The translations under genes were made by a program, and so were the position numbers. Below the pieces are notes generated by a model. The model was not told where the DNA came from. It was given only the letters and a program-made list of their open reading frames with translations, and searched no databases. A stretch of DNA of 11,045 nucleotides from Treponema sp. (GTDB lineage: Bacteria > Spirochaetota > Spirochaetia > Treponematales > Breznakiellaceae): positions 1 to 11,045 of the forward strand of contig JAIROH010000063.1 of the NCBI GenBank assembly GCA_031257595.1. Reading direction: 5' to 3'. This document shows, one piece after another, positions 1 to 7,456 of the stretch (position 1 is its first letter; every line of letters begins with the position of its first letter).

Positions 1-1211
1 TAGCCAAGCATTTTCAGTTTTTCTTTAAGGATATCCCTGAATTTAACGGCTTGTTCAAATTCGGGGCTTAAGGCCAACGAGACCTCGCAGTCTCCCAGGG
101 CGGCGGGATAGTCCTCAACATGGTAGTAGGCCTGGGCGCGGCGGTAAAGGGTAAAATTTTGGTAGGGATTAATCGAAAGCGACAGGCTAAAGTCTTCAAT
201 CGCTTCGGGATAGCGGCGGAGTACCGATTTTACCACGCCCCGGTAGTACGCCGCCTTGTAAGAAGCGGGATCGTATTCCAGGGCCCGTGTAAAATCCTCT
301 ATGGCGTCGTCATAGCTGGATTGGGCAAAATTCGCCATTCCCCGGTGCTTGTAGATCAGGGAAACAATGGAATTGTCCGGTTTAAGGTCCAGGATCCGGC
401 TATAAAAACGTATCGCGTCGGCAAACTGGTTCTTGTTATGGGCGTAGAGGGCATTGAGGAGCAATTCATCAATAGTGGCATTTTCAATGTCCACGGATTC
501 ACGGGAAATTTCTTCTCCCGATTCTTCGATATCCTCAAAAAGCAGCGCGTCGGTTTCTTCTCCGATTTTCCGGTAAAATGAATCGCGGCGTTTCCCCAAT
601 TCATTGTTCAACTGCTTTTGATAACTCCTGATTTCCTGAAAAATGCTGTCCGCCAGGGAAAGGCTGGCGTTTACCGCCGCGAGTTTCCGTTTTAAAGGAT
701 CGTCAAAGGGGGTAAATTCCGCCTTGTATACCAGCTCATGTTCCACTTCCGCCCAGGCATCTTGCAGGATCGTCCTGACCTGGACTTCCGCCACAGTACA
801 GCCGGCGTTTCCCCTTTTTTTTACGATTTCGGGCGGTATGTTGATAAGTAGGTGTACCGACTCATAGCCGAATTCCTTAAAACTGAAATGGGCGCCTTTT
901 TTGTCCACTTCCAGAATCGAAAAATGTTCCCGCAGGGTCTTTTCGACCAGCCTTAGATCTTCGAGAAAAGGACAGATCACCCTAAGACCGATAAGATCGG
1001 TTAGTACCGGTTCTTCCTGGTTTTTGAGGAGTTTCAGGTATTTCCTGTAAAAAGAATCGAAATCTTTTTGTCTGCCCCGAACCGCGGGCCGAGAAGGCAG
1101 GGTACACAGGACTTCTTCGAGCCTGTCAATAAGATCTTTAATGACAAGGCGCCGTACGCCGAAACGCGCGTCATATTGTTTTTTTATCGTGTTACGGTCA
1201 GGAAAGTCCAT
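1..1211 (-). CDS. RelA/SpoT-domain (p)ppGpp synthetase with C-terminal TPR repeats, 3' end at window edge
   Basis: Read directly from the minus strand; 403 codons are visible, then the bases TA at the edge, which may begin a TAA/TAG stop. Residues about 15-165 form a RelA/SpoT synthetase domain: RxKxxxSxxxK at R47-K57, DLIGLRV at 72-78 (D72, G75, R77), YESVH at 116-120, EVQVRT at 142-147 and WAEVEHELVYK at 153-163. These are the substrate-binding and catalytic positions of the family, so transfer of pyrophosphate from ATP to GDP/GTP is expected. No HD hydrolase domain is present. An acidic linker (about 215-245) leads to about four TPR units (247-385), probably for protein binding. The start is fixed by an in-frame TAA at 1217-1215, directly before ATG. 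No Shine-Dalgarno is visible, and the flaA terminator lies 8 bases upstream. The protein is cytoplasmic (no signal peptide). Domain call is firm; the role of the TPRs is unknown. Confidence 0.9.
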   Translation of the reverse strand, partial: MDFPDRNTIKKQYDARFGVRRLVIKDLIDRLEEVLCTLPSRPAVRGRQKDFDSFYRKYLKLLKNQEEPVLTDLIGLRVICPFLEDLRLVEKTLREHFSILEVDKKGAHFSFKEFGYESVHLLINIPPEIVKKRGNAGCTVAEVQVRTILQDAWAEVEHELVYKAEFTPFDDPLKRKLAAVNASLSLADSIFQEIRSYQKQLNNELGKRRDSFYRKIGEETDALLFEDIEESGEEISRESVDIENATIDELLLNALYAHNKNQFADAIRFYSRILDLKPDNSIVSLIYKHRGMANFAQSSYDDAIEDFTRALEYDPASYKAAYYRGVVKSVLRRYPEAIEDFSLSLSINPYQNFTLYRRAQAYYHVEDYPAALGDCEVSLALSPEFEQAVKFRDILKEKLKMLG

Positions 1212-1218
1212 TTTTTAC

Positions 1219-1259
1219 AAAAAAAGCTGTCCGCCCACAAAAAATTGTGGGTAGACAGC
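1219..1259 (-). terminator. Rho-independent terminator of flaA
   Basis: The minus strand reads a stem GCTGTC, mismatch TA/CG, then a 7-bp stem CCCACAA with an apical loop of four T residues and its complement, followed immediately by seven T residues (1225-1219). It lies 27 bases past the flaA stop. The structure has the length, G+C stem and U-tract of a typical intrinsic terminator and separates flaA from the synthetase gene. Confidence 0.87.
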
Positions 1260-1286
1260 CTCAGCTTTCATGTAAAGTTTGCTCTT

Positions 1287-2348
1287 TTACTGATCCGTCG
1301 TCGGAGAGGGAGTAAAGTCGCTTTCCGTGGCCTGCTTCTGGGATTCAAGATAACGAAGAATCTGCTGCTGGCCAAAACGGCTCATTTCCCACTTCTTCTT
1401 GGCCTCTTCCCTGGTCTGGATGATCTTCCAGAGGGCTTCGTCGTCGATGTCCCTGTCGGTATCGAGGACAGCCTTATCGTAGATGATCTTTACATCCCGG
1501 AAATAGGTAATAAAATCCCCGCCTTCCTTGTCCGCGTCCCTCTTAATAAGGAATCCGCCGAATTTGACAAATGGAGTGGATGTAGGATAAAGCGGATACA
1601 GCCGCAATTCACGGTTCCGTACCTGCGCCACATAGCCGGGATTGTCCCAACGAAGTTCGGCCCACCCGTCAAAGTTAAGGTAGTCCACATGCATCGTTTT
1701 CTCATTACCCTGATTATCAATAAGAATAACCGAAAGGCTGTGGGGGAAGTTAAGGCCATACACATTAACCGCAAGGGATTTAATCGTTCCCACGTTTTTG
1801 ACAACGCCCAGACCATAATCGGGTTTTCCGTCCCCGTCCTCGTCGGGACCTTCAAAACGGCTCAACCCTACCGCCCCGCTTGAATCCTGGGAGATATTAC
1901 CGTCGTCGTCAATGTCGCCGGTAGGTTCAAACGCGGGAATTTCAAAAGGCGGTTTAACGATGGCCCAGGAATTCCAGGGTTCGGTGGGAAAACTGACCCT
2001 GACGCCCATAACGGTGCCGTACTGCTTGGAGGGGGCTTCCAGAGTATAGCTCTGTACCTCCCTCATGATCGTCCTTGAAGACGAGGCAAGCTGAATATTC
2101 CAGTTTTTGATAGCCAGGGACGTCTTCATGATGTCCTTCTGCTCCTGGGTAAAACTGCCGCCGGCCACGGCGCCGTAATCCATTATGGTGGCGCGGTTCT
2201 GGGTAAACTGATCTCCCCCGTCCTGCTCGTTTTCGGGAGGAATGATATCCGCACCAAGTTTAGTGAAGTCGATCAGCACCGCTTCTTCCGCGAACAGTCC
2301 GCCAAGTACAACCAGCATGACGGCAAAAAGAATAAATATCCGTTTCAT
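1287..2348 (-). CDS. flaA: FlaA, periplasmic flagellar filament outer layer (sheath) protein
   Basis: The 353-residue product matches spirochete FlaA in length and in features such as the FPTEPWNSWAIVKPPFEIPAF stretch near 120-140 and GVVKNVG..KSLAVNVYGLNFPHSL near 181-205. FlaA coats the FlaB core of the periplasmic flagella. A signal peptide is clear: MKRIF, a hydrophobic run to about residue 18, then GLFA before EEAV, giving probable signal peptidase I cleavage after A20. Two acidic loops, at 145-156 and 169-177, have calcium-loop spacing (DxDxDG). The C-terminus is charged and ends in a Ser/Thr/Pro tail. The ATG is preceded by AAAGGAGC with six bases of spacing. It has its own promoter at 2395-2422 and its own terminator at 1219-1259, so it is probably made as an abundant single-gene message, with possible readthrough from the upstream genes. 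Confidence 0.95.
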   Translation of the reverse strand: MKRIFILFAVMLVVLGGLFAEEAVLIDFTKLGADIIPPENEQDGGDQFTQNRATIMDYGAVAGGSFTQEQKDIMKTSLAIKNWNIQLASSSRTIMREVQSYTLEAPSKQYGTVMGVRVSFPTEPWNSWAIVKPPFEIPAFEPTGDIDDDGNISQDSSGAVGLSRFEGPDEDGDGKPDYGLGVVKNVGTIKSLAVNVYGLNFPHSLSVILIDNQGNEKTMHVDYLNFDGWAELRWDNPGYVAQVRNRELRLYPLYPTSTPFVKFGGFLIKRDADKEGGDFITYFRDVKIIYDKAVLDTDRDIDDEALWKIIQTREEAKKKWEMSRFGQQQILRYLESQKQATESDFTPSPTTDQ

Positions 2349-2394
2349 TCAGAGCTCCTTTATACATGCAATAAATTAGCCAGATAACATATAG

Positions 2395-2422
2395 TTTATA
2401 TAAGGTCGGATAAAATTGTCAA
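2395..2422 (-). promoter_or_regulatory. Sigma-70-type promoter of flaA
   Basis: On the minus strand a perfect -35 TTGACA (2422-2417) is followed after 16 bases by TATAAA (2400-2395). This predicts a start of transcription near 2388 and a leader of about 40 bases with AAGGAG at 2360-2355. The promoter begins 11 bases after the stop of the GerMN gene and there is no hairpin between them. I see no sigma-28 type flagellin promoter. Confidence 0.72.
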
Positions 2423-2433
2423 CACCCTTCCGC

Positions 2434-2916
2434 TTATTTCCCGAATATATCGGTAAATTCCTTAAAAAAAACTTCATTTCCTTCAATAAATAATTTGACA
2501 TCGGCGACATAGGAAAAATTCCGCCTGATCCCCTGGTTTAGGGCAAGCGCCGCGGCAAAAACATCGGCCTTTGCCTCCGGAACCGGCAGCGCCGCGCTTT
2601 GGTCAAGGTCGCCGTATACCGTTCCGTCCCTGAAAATCAGCGAACGGAGCCTGGTTCCCTTGGGGAAAAGAGGCGCCGCTTCCAGGGAAACCGGTCCCAA
2701 AAGGGCTTCTTCCACATACCGGGCAATGTTTTCTTCCCGGGAGGCGGAACGGAGCAGCATACGGTCTTCCACCAGGGTCTTTCCCTGATCAAACGTATAA
2801 AACACGAACGTACGCCGCGACATACCCTGGCGGGCAACGTCGAAAAGGGCAAAACAGCAAAGCAAAACCAGATACAAAAAACGCCGGATCTGCTTAAAAA
2901 AGGAAAAATTTATCAT
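2434..2916 (-). CDS. Membrane-anchored GerMN-domain protein
   Basis: A 160-residue protein with positively charged residues (K8, R11, R12) before one hydrophobic segment at about 13-27, so it is likely an anchored or exported periplasmic protein. The rest (about 35-155) fits a GerMN (GerM/sporulation-like) fold: YVEEALLGP at 67-75, FPKGTRLRSL at 84-93, TVYGDLD at 99-105 and a distal region ADVFAAALALNQGI with F134 and V137. GerMN domains occur in envelope proteins, often with N-acetylmuramoyl-L-alanine amidases, and the gene just upstream is such an amidase (20-base gap). Its biochemical role is not known; a structural or wall-binding partner is plausible. The Shine-Dalgarno is weak (GGGA, about 13 bases before ATG). 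The ATG at 2930 is out of frame and soon meets TGA. Confidence 0.82.
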   Translation of the reverse strand: MINFSFFKQIRRFLYLVLLCCFALFDVARQGMSRRTFVFYTFDQGKTLVEDRMLLRSASREENIARYVEEALLGPVSLEAAPLFPKGTRLRSLIFRDGTVYGDLDQSAALPVPEAKADVFAAALALNQGIRRNFSYVADVKLFIEGNEVFFKEFTDIFGK

Positions 2917-2936
2917 TTTGTCGTACGCATCCCGTT

Positions 2937-4013
2937 TTATGGGGCAATATAACCGCCGGAGTTCTCAAATTCCGCTATAAAATCGCCTATTCCTTTATAC
3001 AACGCTTCGGAGAATTTTTTCAAGTAAAGCGGGTCCGCCATAAGCCGGGCGTCGTCGGGGTTGCTTACAAAGCCCAATTCCACCAGTACCGACGGCATCC
3101 GGGCGTTCCGTACCACATACCAGTTTTCCGCCTTGAGCCCACGGGACGGAAGGCTTGTACCGAGGATTTCGGTAAAGCGGTTCAGAATAAACCGGGCTAT
3201 CGTGACGCTTTCCATCGTAAATTCTTCTTCCAGCATATCGTTAAAAATATGAACAACCTCGACCGAGTCGGTGAATTTTTCCTTGTCGACAAGGGTACGG
3301 CGGTATTCGGGGCTCAGGTACCAGACCTCGTAGCCCCGCGCGCTTTTGTTGAGCGAGGCGTTGGCATGGACGGAAATGTAAATTATCGCTTCGTTTTCCT
3401 TGAGAACAACCGAATTGGCTATATTCACCCTATCTTCCAGGCTTGGATAAGTATCGCCCGAACGGGTCATAAGGATCCGTTTGTCGGGATAGGCGGATGA
3501 AAGGAGCGAATAAAGGTGCTTTGATACTTCCAGCGTTATGTCCTTTTCCACCGATTTCAGGCTTTTTCCGTTAATACTGTGGTTTCCCACAGCCCCGGAA
3601 TCTTTTCCGCCGTGTCCGGGGTCTATAATGACCGCGGCTATACGGTACATGGGCCGGTCTTCCTCGGCGTAACGGTCGAATGTACGTTTGACGGAAACCA
3701 CAAAATTTTCGGGAAAACGGAGGTTTCCATTTTCAAGATAGGGAAGCGCGACGGAAATCAGCTCTTTTCCGTCCATAAGAACGGGTCCCCGTTCTCCGGG
3801 AATACCTGAAAAAAAGACAAGCCTGTGCCCCTGTACGGTAAGCGTCCCCGAGCGGAAAAACGGATCCCAGCGGAGCTGCGCGCCGAGCTCTTTGCAGGCT
3901 TCTTCCGTTGAAAAGCCCCCGGGATTTTGCGGATAAAGGGGTGTCCGTGAAACAAGAAAAAAGAAAGCAAGAAAGATCGCCGGAAGTTTAAAAAATGGAA
4001 AGGTAAACCGCAT
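2937..4013 (-). CDS. N-acetylmuramoyl-L-alanine amidase (Amidase_3 family), exported
   Basis: This enzyme cleaves the amide bond between N-acetylmuramic acid and the peptide stem of peptidoglycan in the periplasm. The N-terminus (about 6-22) is a hydrophobic signal or anchor. Residues about 40-112 look like a non-catalytic region of the copper-amine-oxidase-N or AMIN kind (QLRWD.FF..GTLTVQG). The zinc amidase domain is about 124-348 and all key residues are seen: H134 in DPGHGGKDSG, E156 in SVEKDITLEV, H216 in SVHANA and catalytic E312 in VELGFVSN. The gene starts within the stop of the ATP-grasp gene (TAATG, one shared base), with GAGG just upstream, so translation is coupled and it belongs to the same operon. 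Wall hydrolysis may help in cell separation or passage of flagellar parts. Confidence 0.94.
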   Translation of the reverse strand: MRFTFPFFKLPAIFLAFFFLVSRTPLYPQNPGGFSTEEACKELGAQLRWDPFFRSGTLTVQGHRLVFFSGIPGERGPVLMDGKELISVALPYLENGNLRFPENFVVSVKRTFDRYAEEDRPMYRIAAVIIDPGHGGKDSGAVGNHSINGKSLKSVEKDITLEVSKHLYSLLSSAYPDKRILMTRSGDTYPSLEDRVNIANSVVLKENEAIIYISVHANASLNKSARGYEVWYLSPEYRRTLVDKEKFTDSVEVVHIFNDMLEEEFTMESVTIARFILNRFTEILGTSLPSRGLKAENWYVVRNARMPSVLVELGFVSNPDDARLMADPLYLKKFSEALYKGIGDFIAEFENSGGYIAP

Positions 4014-5596
4014 TACCTCAACCTGTCAATGTAATAGGCGGCGCCCTGGTAGCCGCTGCGGATCAGCGCCGCCCAGAAGCCGCGGCCCAGCGCCGCGCTG
4101 TTCCGATCAACCTTTAGTTTGAGACCGGTAAGAAGTTCCACCGCGGCAAGGCTTTCCCCCACGGTTCTTCCCATATAATCCCCAAGGTCCGATCCGGCAA
4201 AAGCCGGGAACGGGTACAAAGTCATGGATTCGGTTTTTGGCTTTCCGGAAACGGCGGGAATCCCGAAAACGCCGGGAATGTCCGGGATGGCGGCGAGTTC
4301 TTCAAGCAGGCCGGCCGAAAGAACAAACGCCGGCGGAGGAAAAACCGGGCCGGCCGGGCCGGGGAAACAGGCGCTCTCCAGGAAAGCGTCTGTTTCCCTG
4401 TCGGGGGCGGTCAGGCGGACAAGAATCCGCCTGGCCGCCCCATCGGCGGCCTCTACGGCGGCGGCCCGGGCCGCCGCCGCGCTGATGACGTTGCCCGCCT
4501 TGGAGACGTTGTTTTCAGGGAAACTGAGCCGGCCGCCCGGGGCCGCCCTGACAAAAACGTCCCTGACGCCGGGAAACGACCGGGCTTCTTCAACGCCGAG
4601 GATCTCCGCGACTTTGCCCGGTATCGAGATAAAGGCCCGTTCGGCGCTTGTCCAGTTCCGCGACGGTTCAAGGCCATCCGGGCGGCGACTCAGGGCGGCG
4701 GCTATCGCGCCCCGGACCGGCTCTACCCCGGAGGCATAGGGGTAGGTCCAGCCGGACATGTATCCGCCTGAAAGCCGGGCGGCAATCTCCCCTATCATCG
4801 GGCCTTTGGAAGTGAGTTTTATGTCGCCTTTCGCCGCGCCGTTTGTAATGCCCAGGACACGGATTCCTTTTACAAAAACGTCGAGCAGCGCATCCCGGTC
4901 CCTGCGGGAAAATTCGGTGGGCATCGTATGGCCCATCTCGATAAAGTACGGCGGAAAACGGATATGCCTGTCGGCAAGGCCGCAAATCGTCACTTCCCCC
5001 TGAAATACCACGGCGTCAACGGAAAATTCAGGGCCTTCCATATATTCTTCCGCGATAACCCGGCCGGATCGGGAAAACCGGAGGGCCGCCGCCGCCGCGT
5101 CCCTGAATTCATCGTAACCGTCTACCCGGCGGCATCCCCGCCCCCCCATATTGTCCACGGGCTTTATCACGGCGGGGAAGTCAAAGGGGAGCCTGAAGTT
5201 TTTATCAGGCGGTTTTGTAAGGACGGTATAATCGGGCGACGGAAGGGCCGCTTCCCTGAAACGGCGTCTCATCCGTTCCTTGTCGGAAGCGTCAACGGCG
5301 GCCTGGTAGGGAATGCCGGGCAGTCCGAGCTTTTCGGCGACCCAGGCGACGGAAGCGGAAAAATCGGTGCCGGCGGTCATCACCCCGCTTAAACCGCCGT
5401 TTTTCACAAGGGAACGGGCAAGTGTTTCAATTTTGCCGGTATCTTTCAGATCGACGGGTTCAAAGCGGTCCGCCAGAGGCGCCATCGGCGCATTGGGATC
5501 GCCGTCGACGACTACCGTTTCAAGTCCCATGTTCCGGGCGCAGCGAATGGCCGGTCCCTGCATTACCCCCGCGCCGAGTATCAGTATCCTATCCAT
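4013..5596 (-). CDS. ATP-grasp ligase, L-amino-acid-ligase-like, with an extra C-terminal domain
   Basis: The 527-residue protein begins with a Rossmann-like pre-ATP-grasp domain (ILILGAGVMQGPA at 4-16, TVVVDGDPNAP at 27-37). The ATP-grasp core is about 105-300: K145-PVDNMGGRG glycine loop, EEYMEGPEFSVDAV at 183-196 and the metal-binding part D258, E270 and R274 in EIAARLSGG. Residues about 318-393 (FISIPGKVAEILG..., then GNVISAAAA) resemble the C-terminal domain of BacD-type L-amino-acid ligases, so ATP-driven joining of a carboxylate to an amine is likely; the substrate is unknown. Residues from about 395 are a Pro/Ala-rich extension I do not recognise. No signal peptide; cytoplasmic. The ATG at 5596 gives MDRILILG, as needed for the Rossmann strand, but it is separated from a better Shine-Dalgarno by an 11-bp duplication. 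CarB/PurK-like ligase chemistry is an alternative. Confidence 0.88.
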   Translation of the reverse strand: MDRILILGAGVMQGPAIRCARNMGLETVVVDGDPNAPMAPLADRFEPVDLKDTGKIETLARSLVKNGGLSGVMTAGTDFSASVAWVAEKLGLPGIPYQAAVDASDKERMRRRFREAALPSPDYTVLTKPPDKNFRLPFDFPAVIKPVDNMGGRGCRRVDGYDEFRDAAAAALRFSRSGRVIAEEYMEGPEFSVDAVVFQGEVTICGLADRHIRFPPYFIEMGHTMPTEFSRRDRDALLDVFVKGIRVLGITNGAAKGDIKLTSKGPMIGEIAARLSGGYMSGWTYPYASGVEPVRGAIAAALSRRPDGLEPSRNWTSAERAFISIPGKVAEILGVEEARSFPGVRDVFVRAAPGGRLSFPENNVSKAGNVISAAAARAAAVEAADGAARRILVRLTAPDRETDAFLESACFPGPAGPVFPPPAFVLSAGLLEELAAIPDIPGVFGIPAVSGKPKTESMTLYPFPAFAGSDLGDYMGRTVGESLAAVELLTGLKLKVDRNSAALGRGFWAALIRSGYQGAAYYIDRLR

Positions 5597-5607
5597 ATCC
5601 TATCCAT
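5585..5607. repeat. Perfect 11-bp tandem duplication at a gene junction
   Basis: The unit ATCCTATCCAT occurs twice, at 5586-5596 and 5597-5607 (plus one more matching base at 5585). On the minus strand each copy gives ATGGATAGGAT, so the ATG-GAT-AGG start of the ATP-grasp gene is present twice, 11 bases apart and in different frames. The upstream copy follows GGAG at ideal spacing but encodes only MDRIWIGY before TGA (5583-5581); the downstream copy is the real start. It also carries the TAG stop of the PseG-methyltransferase gene (5602-5600). Confidence 0.95.
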
Positions 5608-7456
5608 CGCGATTCTCCGGCGAAAGTTCCCCCGTCTTTACCGCGTATACCTCGAACGTGTCGCCCAGGCCGAAAACATCGCTTAACATAAGGAAAAACC
5701 GGCGCCCGCAGGACCTGGGAAAACGGCCCGCGTGAGGGAAACGTTCGGGATGATGGCCGGTGATCACCCTTTTTCGCAGCGTAAAGCCGCAACGGGAGAG
5801 AAGCCCGGCGCATTTTCCCGGATCCCAGACAGTCCAGTGATCCCCCGGACTGTTTTCAAGGAAAGTCCTGAGGGATCCGCGCCGGGAAACGCCGCTAAAA
5901 GAAGGCGTTGAAAAGGCCAGCACCCCTCCGGGAACCAAAAGACGGTTTGCCGCGGCAAGCGCCGCTCCGGGATCTTCCAGATGTTCGATGACAAACCAGA
6001 ACGTAATGACATTGTACATATTTACGGGGCCGGGAAGATCTTCCGGGAAAAACCCGTGGAAAGCCTGAAATTTGAGCTTTTCCCGTACATGGCGGACGGC
6101 GTTTTCCGCGGGGTCTATGCCCTCGGGAACAAAGCCTTCTTCCCCGGCCGCCTCGAGAAAAGGCCCGTAGGCGCAGCCGGTGTCCAGAAGGCGTAACGGC
6201 GAAACGCCGGCCGGGGCGGCTTTTGGGGAATTTTCGGCAAGCAGGGCTTTTATGATCCCCAGCCTTCTCTTTCCGTTTGCTTTGAGCGCCGGAAAATCCT
6301 CAAGATAGGTTTTTCCGTATTGTTTTTTGTAGTTTTCAAAAAAATAGGCGGTGTTGTATTCCTGGGGAGGAGGCGTGGTTCTGTCCATATAGACGATTCC
6401 GCAGTCAAGACAGCGGCGGTACGTCCGATCGGGAAAACGCCCAAGAAGCCGCCGCCTTTGGGAAGCGCACGCGGGACAGCGGCGGTGGATCACGGGAGTC
6501 CAGGACAAAAAAAAGCCGCCAAGATCAAGCGGCCCTGTATCCAGCCAGCGGGCGGCGGCGGCCCGGCTTGTTTCGGCGATACGGCGGAGTTTTTTTTCAT
6601 CCGGCAGCCCGCCGCTAAAAAGGAAAGAGCCAAGCCTTCGCAGACCCCGTTTCCCTATTCCGGCGGAAACAAAACCGGCGTTTTTTGCCAATGTTTCGTG
6701 GTACGTTCCCGGCGAAACCAGCAGTACCGGGACTTTCGCGGCGAGGGCCTCAAAAGCCCCCAGCCCAAAATGGGTGAGGACCAGATCGTAGCCGGAAAAC
6801 ATTTCCCGCGTTCCGTTTCCGTTTCCGCGGACGGCGAGTACCCCGGTTCCGGCAAGCGCGGCCTCGGATTCCGCCGGGCTTTTGTGCAAGGGCCCGAACA
6901 ACGCGGTGATCCGGCAGGCCGTTCCGGCCTCTTTTGCCAGGGCAAGCGCCGCCGGAACGGTAAGCCCGGCGGGGTCTTCGGCGCCAAAGCTGACCAGGAC
7001 GCGAAAAGGCCCCGGAAGGCCCCTGTCTTCGTAAAACGAAGGCCGCGCATTTTTCGGCAGGGGAAGAAAGGCCGGGCATAGTACGTTCGGCGGGTTTTTT
7101 TTCCGGGAACGGGGAAGAAGGTCTATCAGAAAATCAAAATCATCCCGGCAGCCTCCCTCGTCAATACCCACCACCGGGCCGAGGGATGTCCAGCGGGCAA
7201 ACTCTTTTTTTTCGGTACGGAAAAGGTCAAGGACAACAAGGCCCCACGAACGGGAGGGGATTTCCTCTTCTCCGATAAAAAGATCGCCGGGGAGCGGGAA
7301 CCCCGCCGGAACCTTCCCCCCGTGGTTTCCGGGCGCATGGAGAAAGGCGGCGGCCCCGGAACGGCGCAGGGATTCAACCAGAGCCATCGAACGGATCAGA
7401 TGGCCGCCGCCCCTGCCTTCGCCGCAGGCGGCAACGACAAGAACGTCCCCCGTCAT
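5600..7456 (-). CDS. Fusion of PseG-like sugar-nucleotide enzyme and zinc-ribbon SAM methyltransferase
   Basis: The 618-residue protein has two parts. Residues 1-310 resemble PseG, the GT-B-fold enzyme that removes UDP in pseudaminic acid synthesis: GRGGGHLIRSMALVESL with H19 in the place of the catalytic histidine, FRVLVSFGAEDP at 151-162 and YDLVLTHFGLGAFEALAAKV at 223-242 with VPVLLVSP. Residues 325-610 are a class I SAM methyltransferase of the kind found in polysaccharide clusters: zinc ribbon C327, C330, C349, C352; motif I LLDTGCAYGPFL at 423-434; acidic D448; FVIEHLEDP at 488-496. The expected role is to make and methylate a sugar or sugar-like group. The ATG has a strong GGAGGT with six bases of spacing and overlaps the previous stop as ATGA. 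The frame holds four 8-base A/T runs, unusual beside its G+C-rich codons. Exact substrates are unknown; the first part could be a glycosyltransferase instead. Confidence 0.9.
   Translation of the reverse strand: MTGDVLVVAACGEGRGGGHLIRSMALVESLRRSGAAAFLHAPGNHGGKVPAGFPLPGDLFIGEEEIPSRSWGLVVLDLFRTEKKEFARWTSLGPVVGIDEGGCRDDFDFLIDLLPRSRKKNPPNVLCPAFLPLPKNARPSFYEDRGLPGPFRVLVSFGAEDPAGLTVPAALALAKEAGTACRITALFGPLHKSPAESEAALAGTGVLAVRGNGNGTREMFSGYDLVLTHFGLGAFEALAAKVPVLLVSPGTYHETLAKNAGFVSAGIGKRGLRRLGSFLFSGGLPDEKKLRRIAETSRAAAARWLDTGPLDLGGFFLSWTPVIHRRCPACASQRRRLLGRFPDRTYRRCLDCGIVYMDRTTPPPQEYNTAYFFENYKKQYGKTYLEDFPALKANGKRRLGIIKALLAENSPKAAPAGVSPLRLLDTGCAYGPFLEAAGEEGFVPEGIDPAENAVRHVREKLKFQAFHGFFPEDLPGPVNMYNVITFWFVIEHLEDPGAALAAANRLLVPGGVLAFSTPSFSGVSRRGSLRTFLENSPGDHWTVWDPGKCAGLLSRCGFTLRKRVITGHHPERFPHAGRFPRSCGRRFFLMLSDVFGLGDTFEVYAVKTGELSPENRDG

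Noticed and set aside
1068..1883. Plus-strand open frame of 271 codons
   Set aside because: It crosses the end of flaA, the terminator and the start of the synthetase gene, all on the other strand, and has no recognisable protein feature.
5141..5147. Run of seven C residues (G7 in the ATP-grasp gene) as a phase-variation tract
   Set aside because: It encodes the conserved Gly loop of the ATP site and can be explained by two GGG codons next to CGG; too short to claim a switch.
6320..7081. Plus-strand open frame of 253 codons
   Set aside because: It is antisense to the PseG-methyltransferase fusion, whose motifs are clear; composition is that of a shadow frame.
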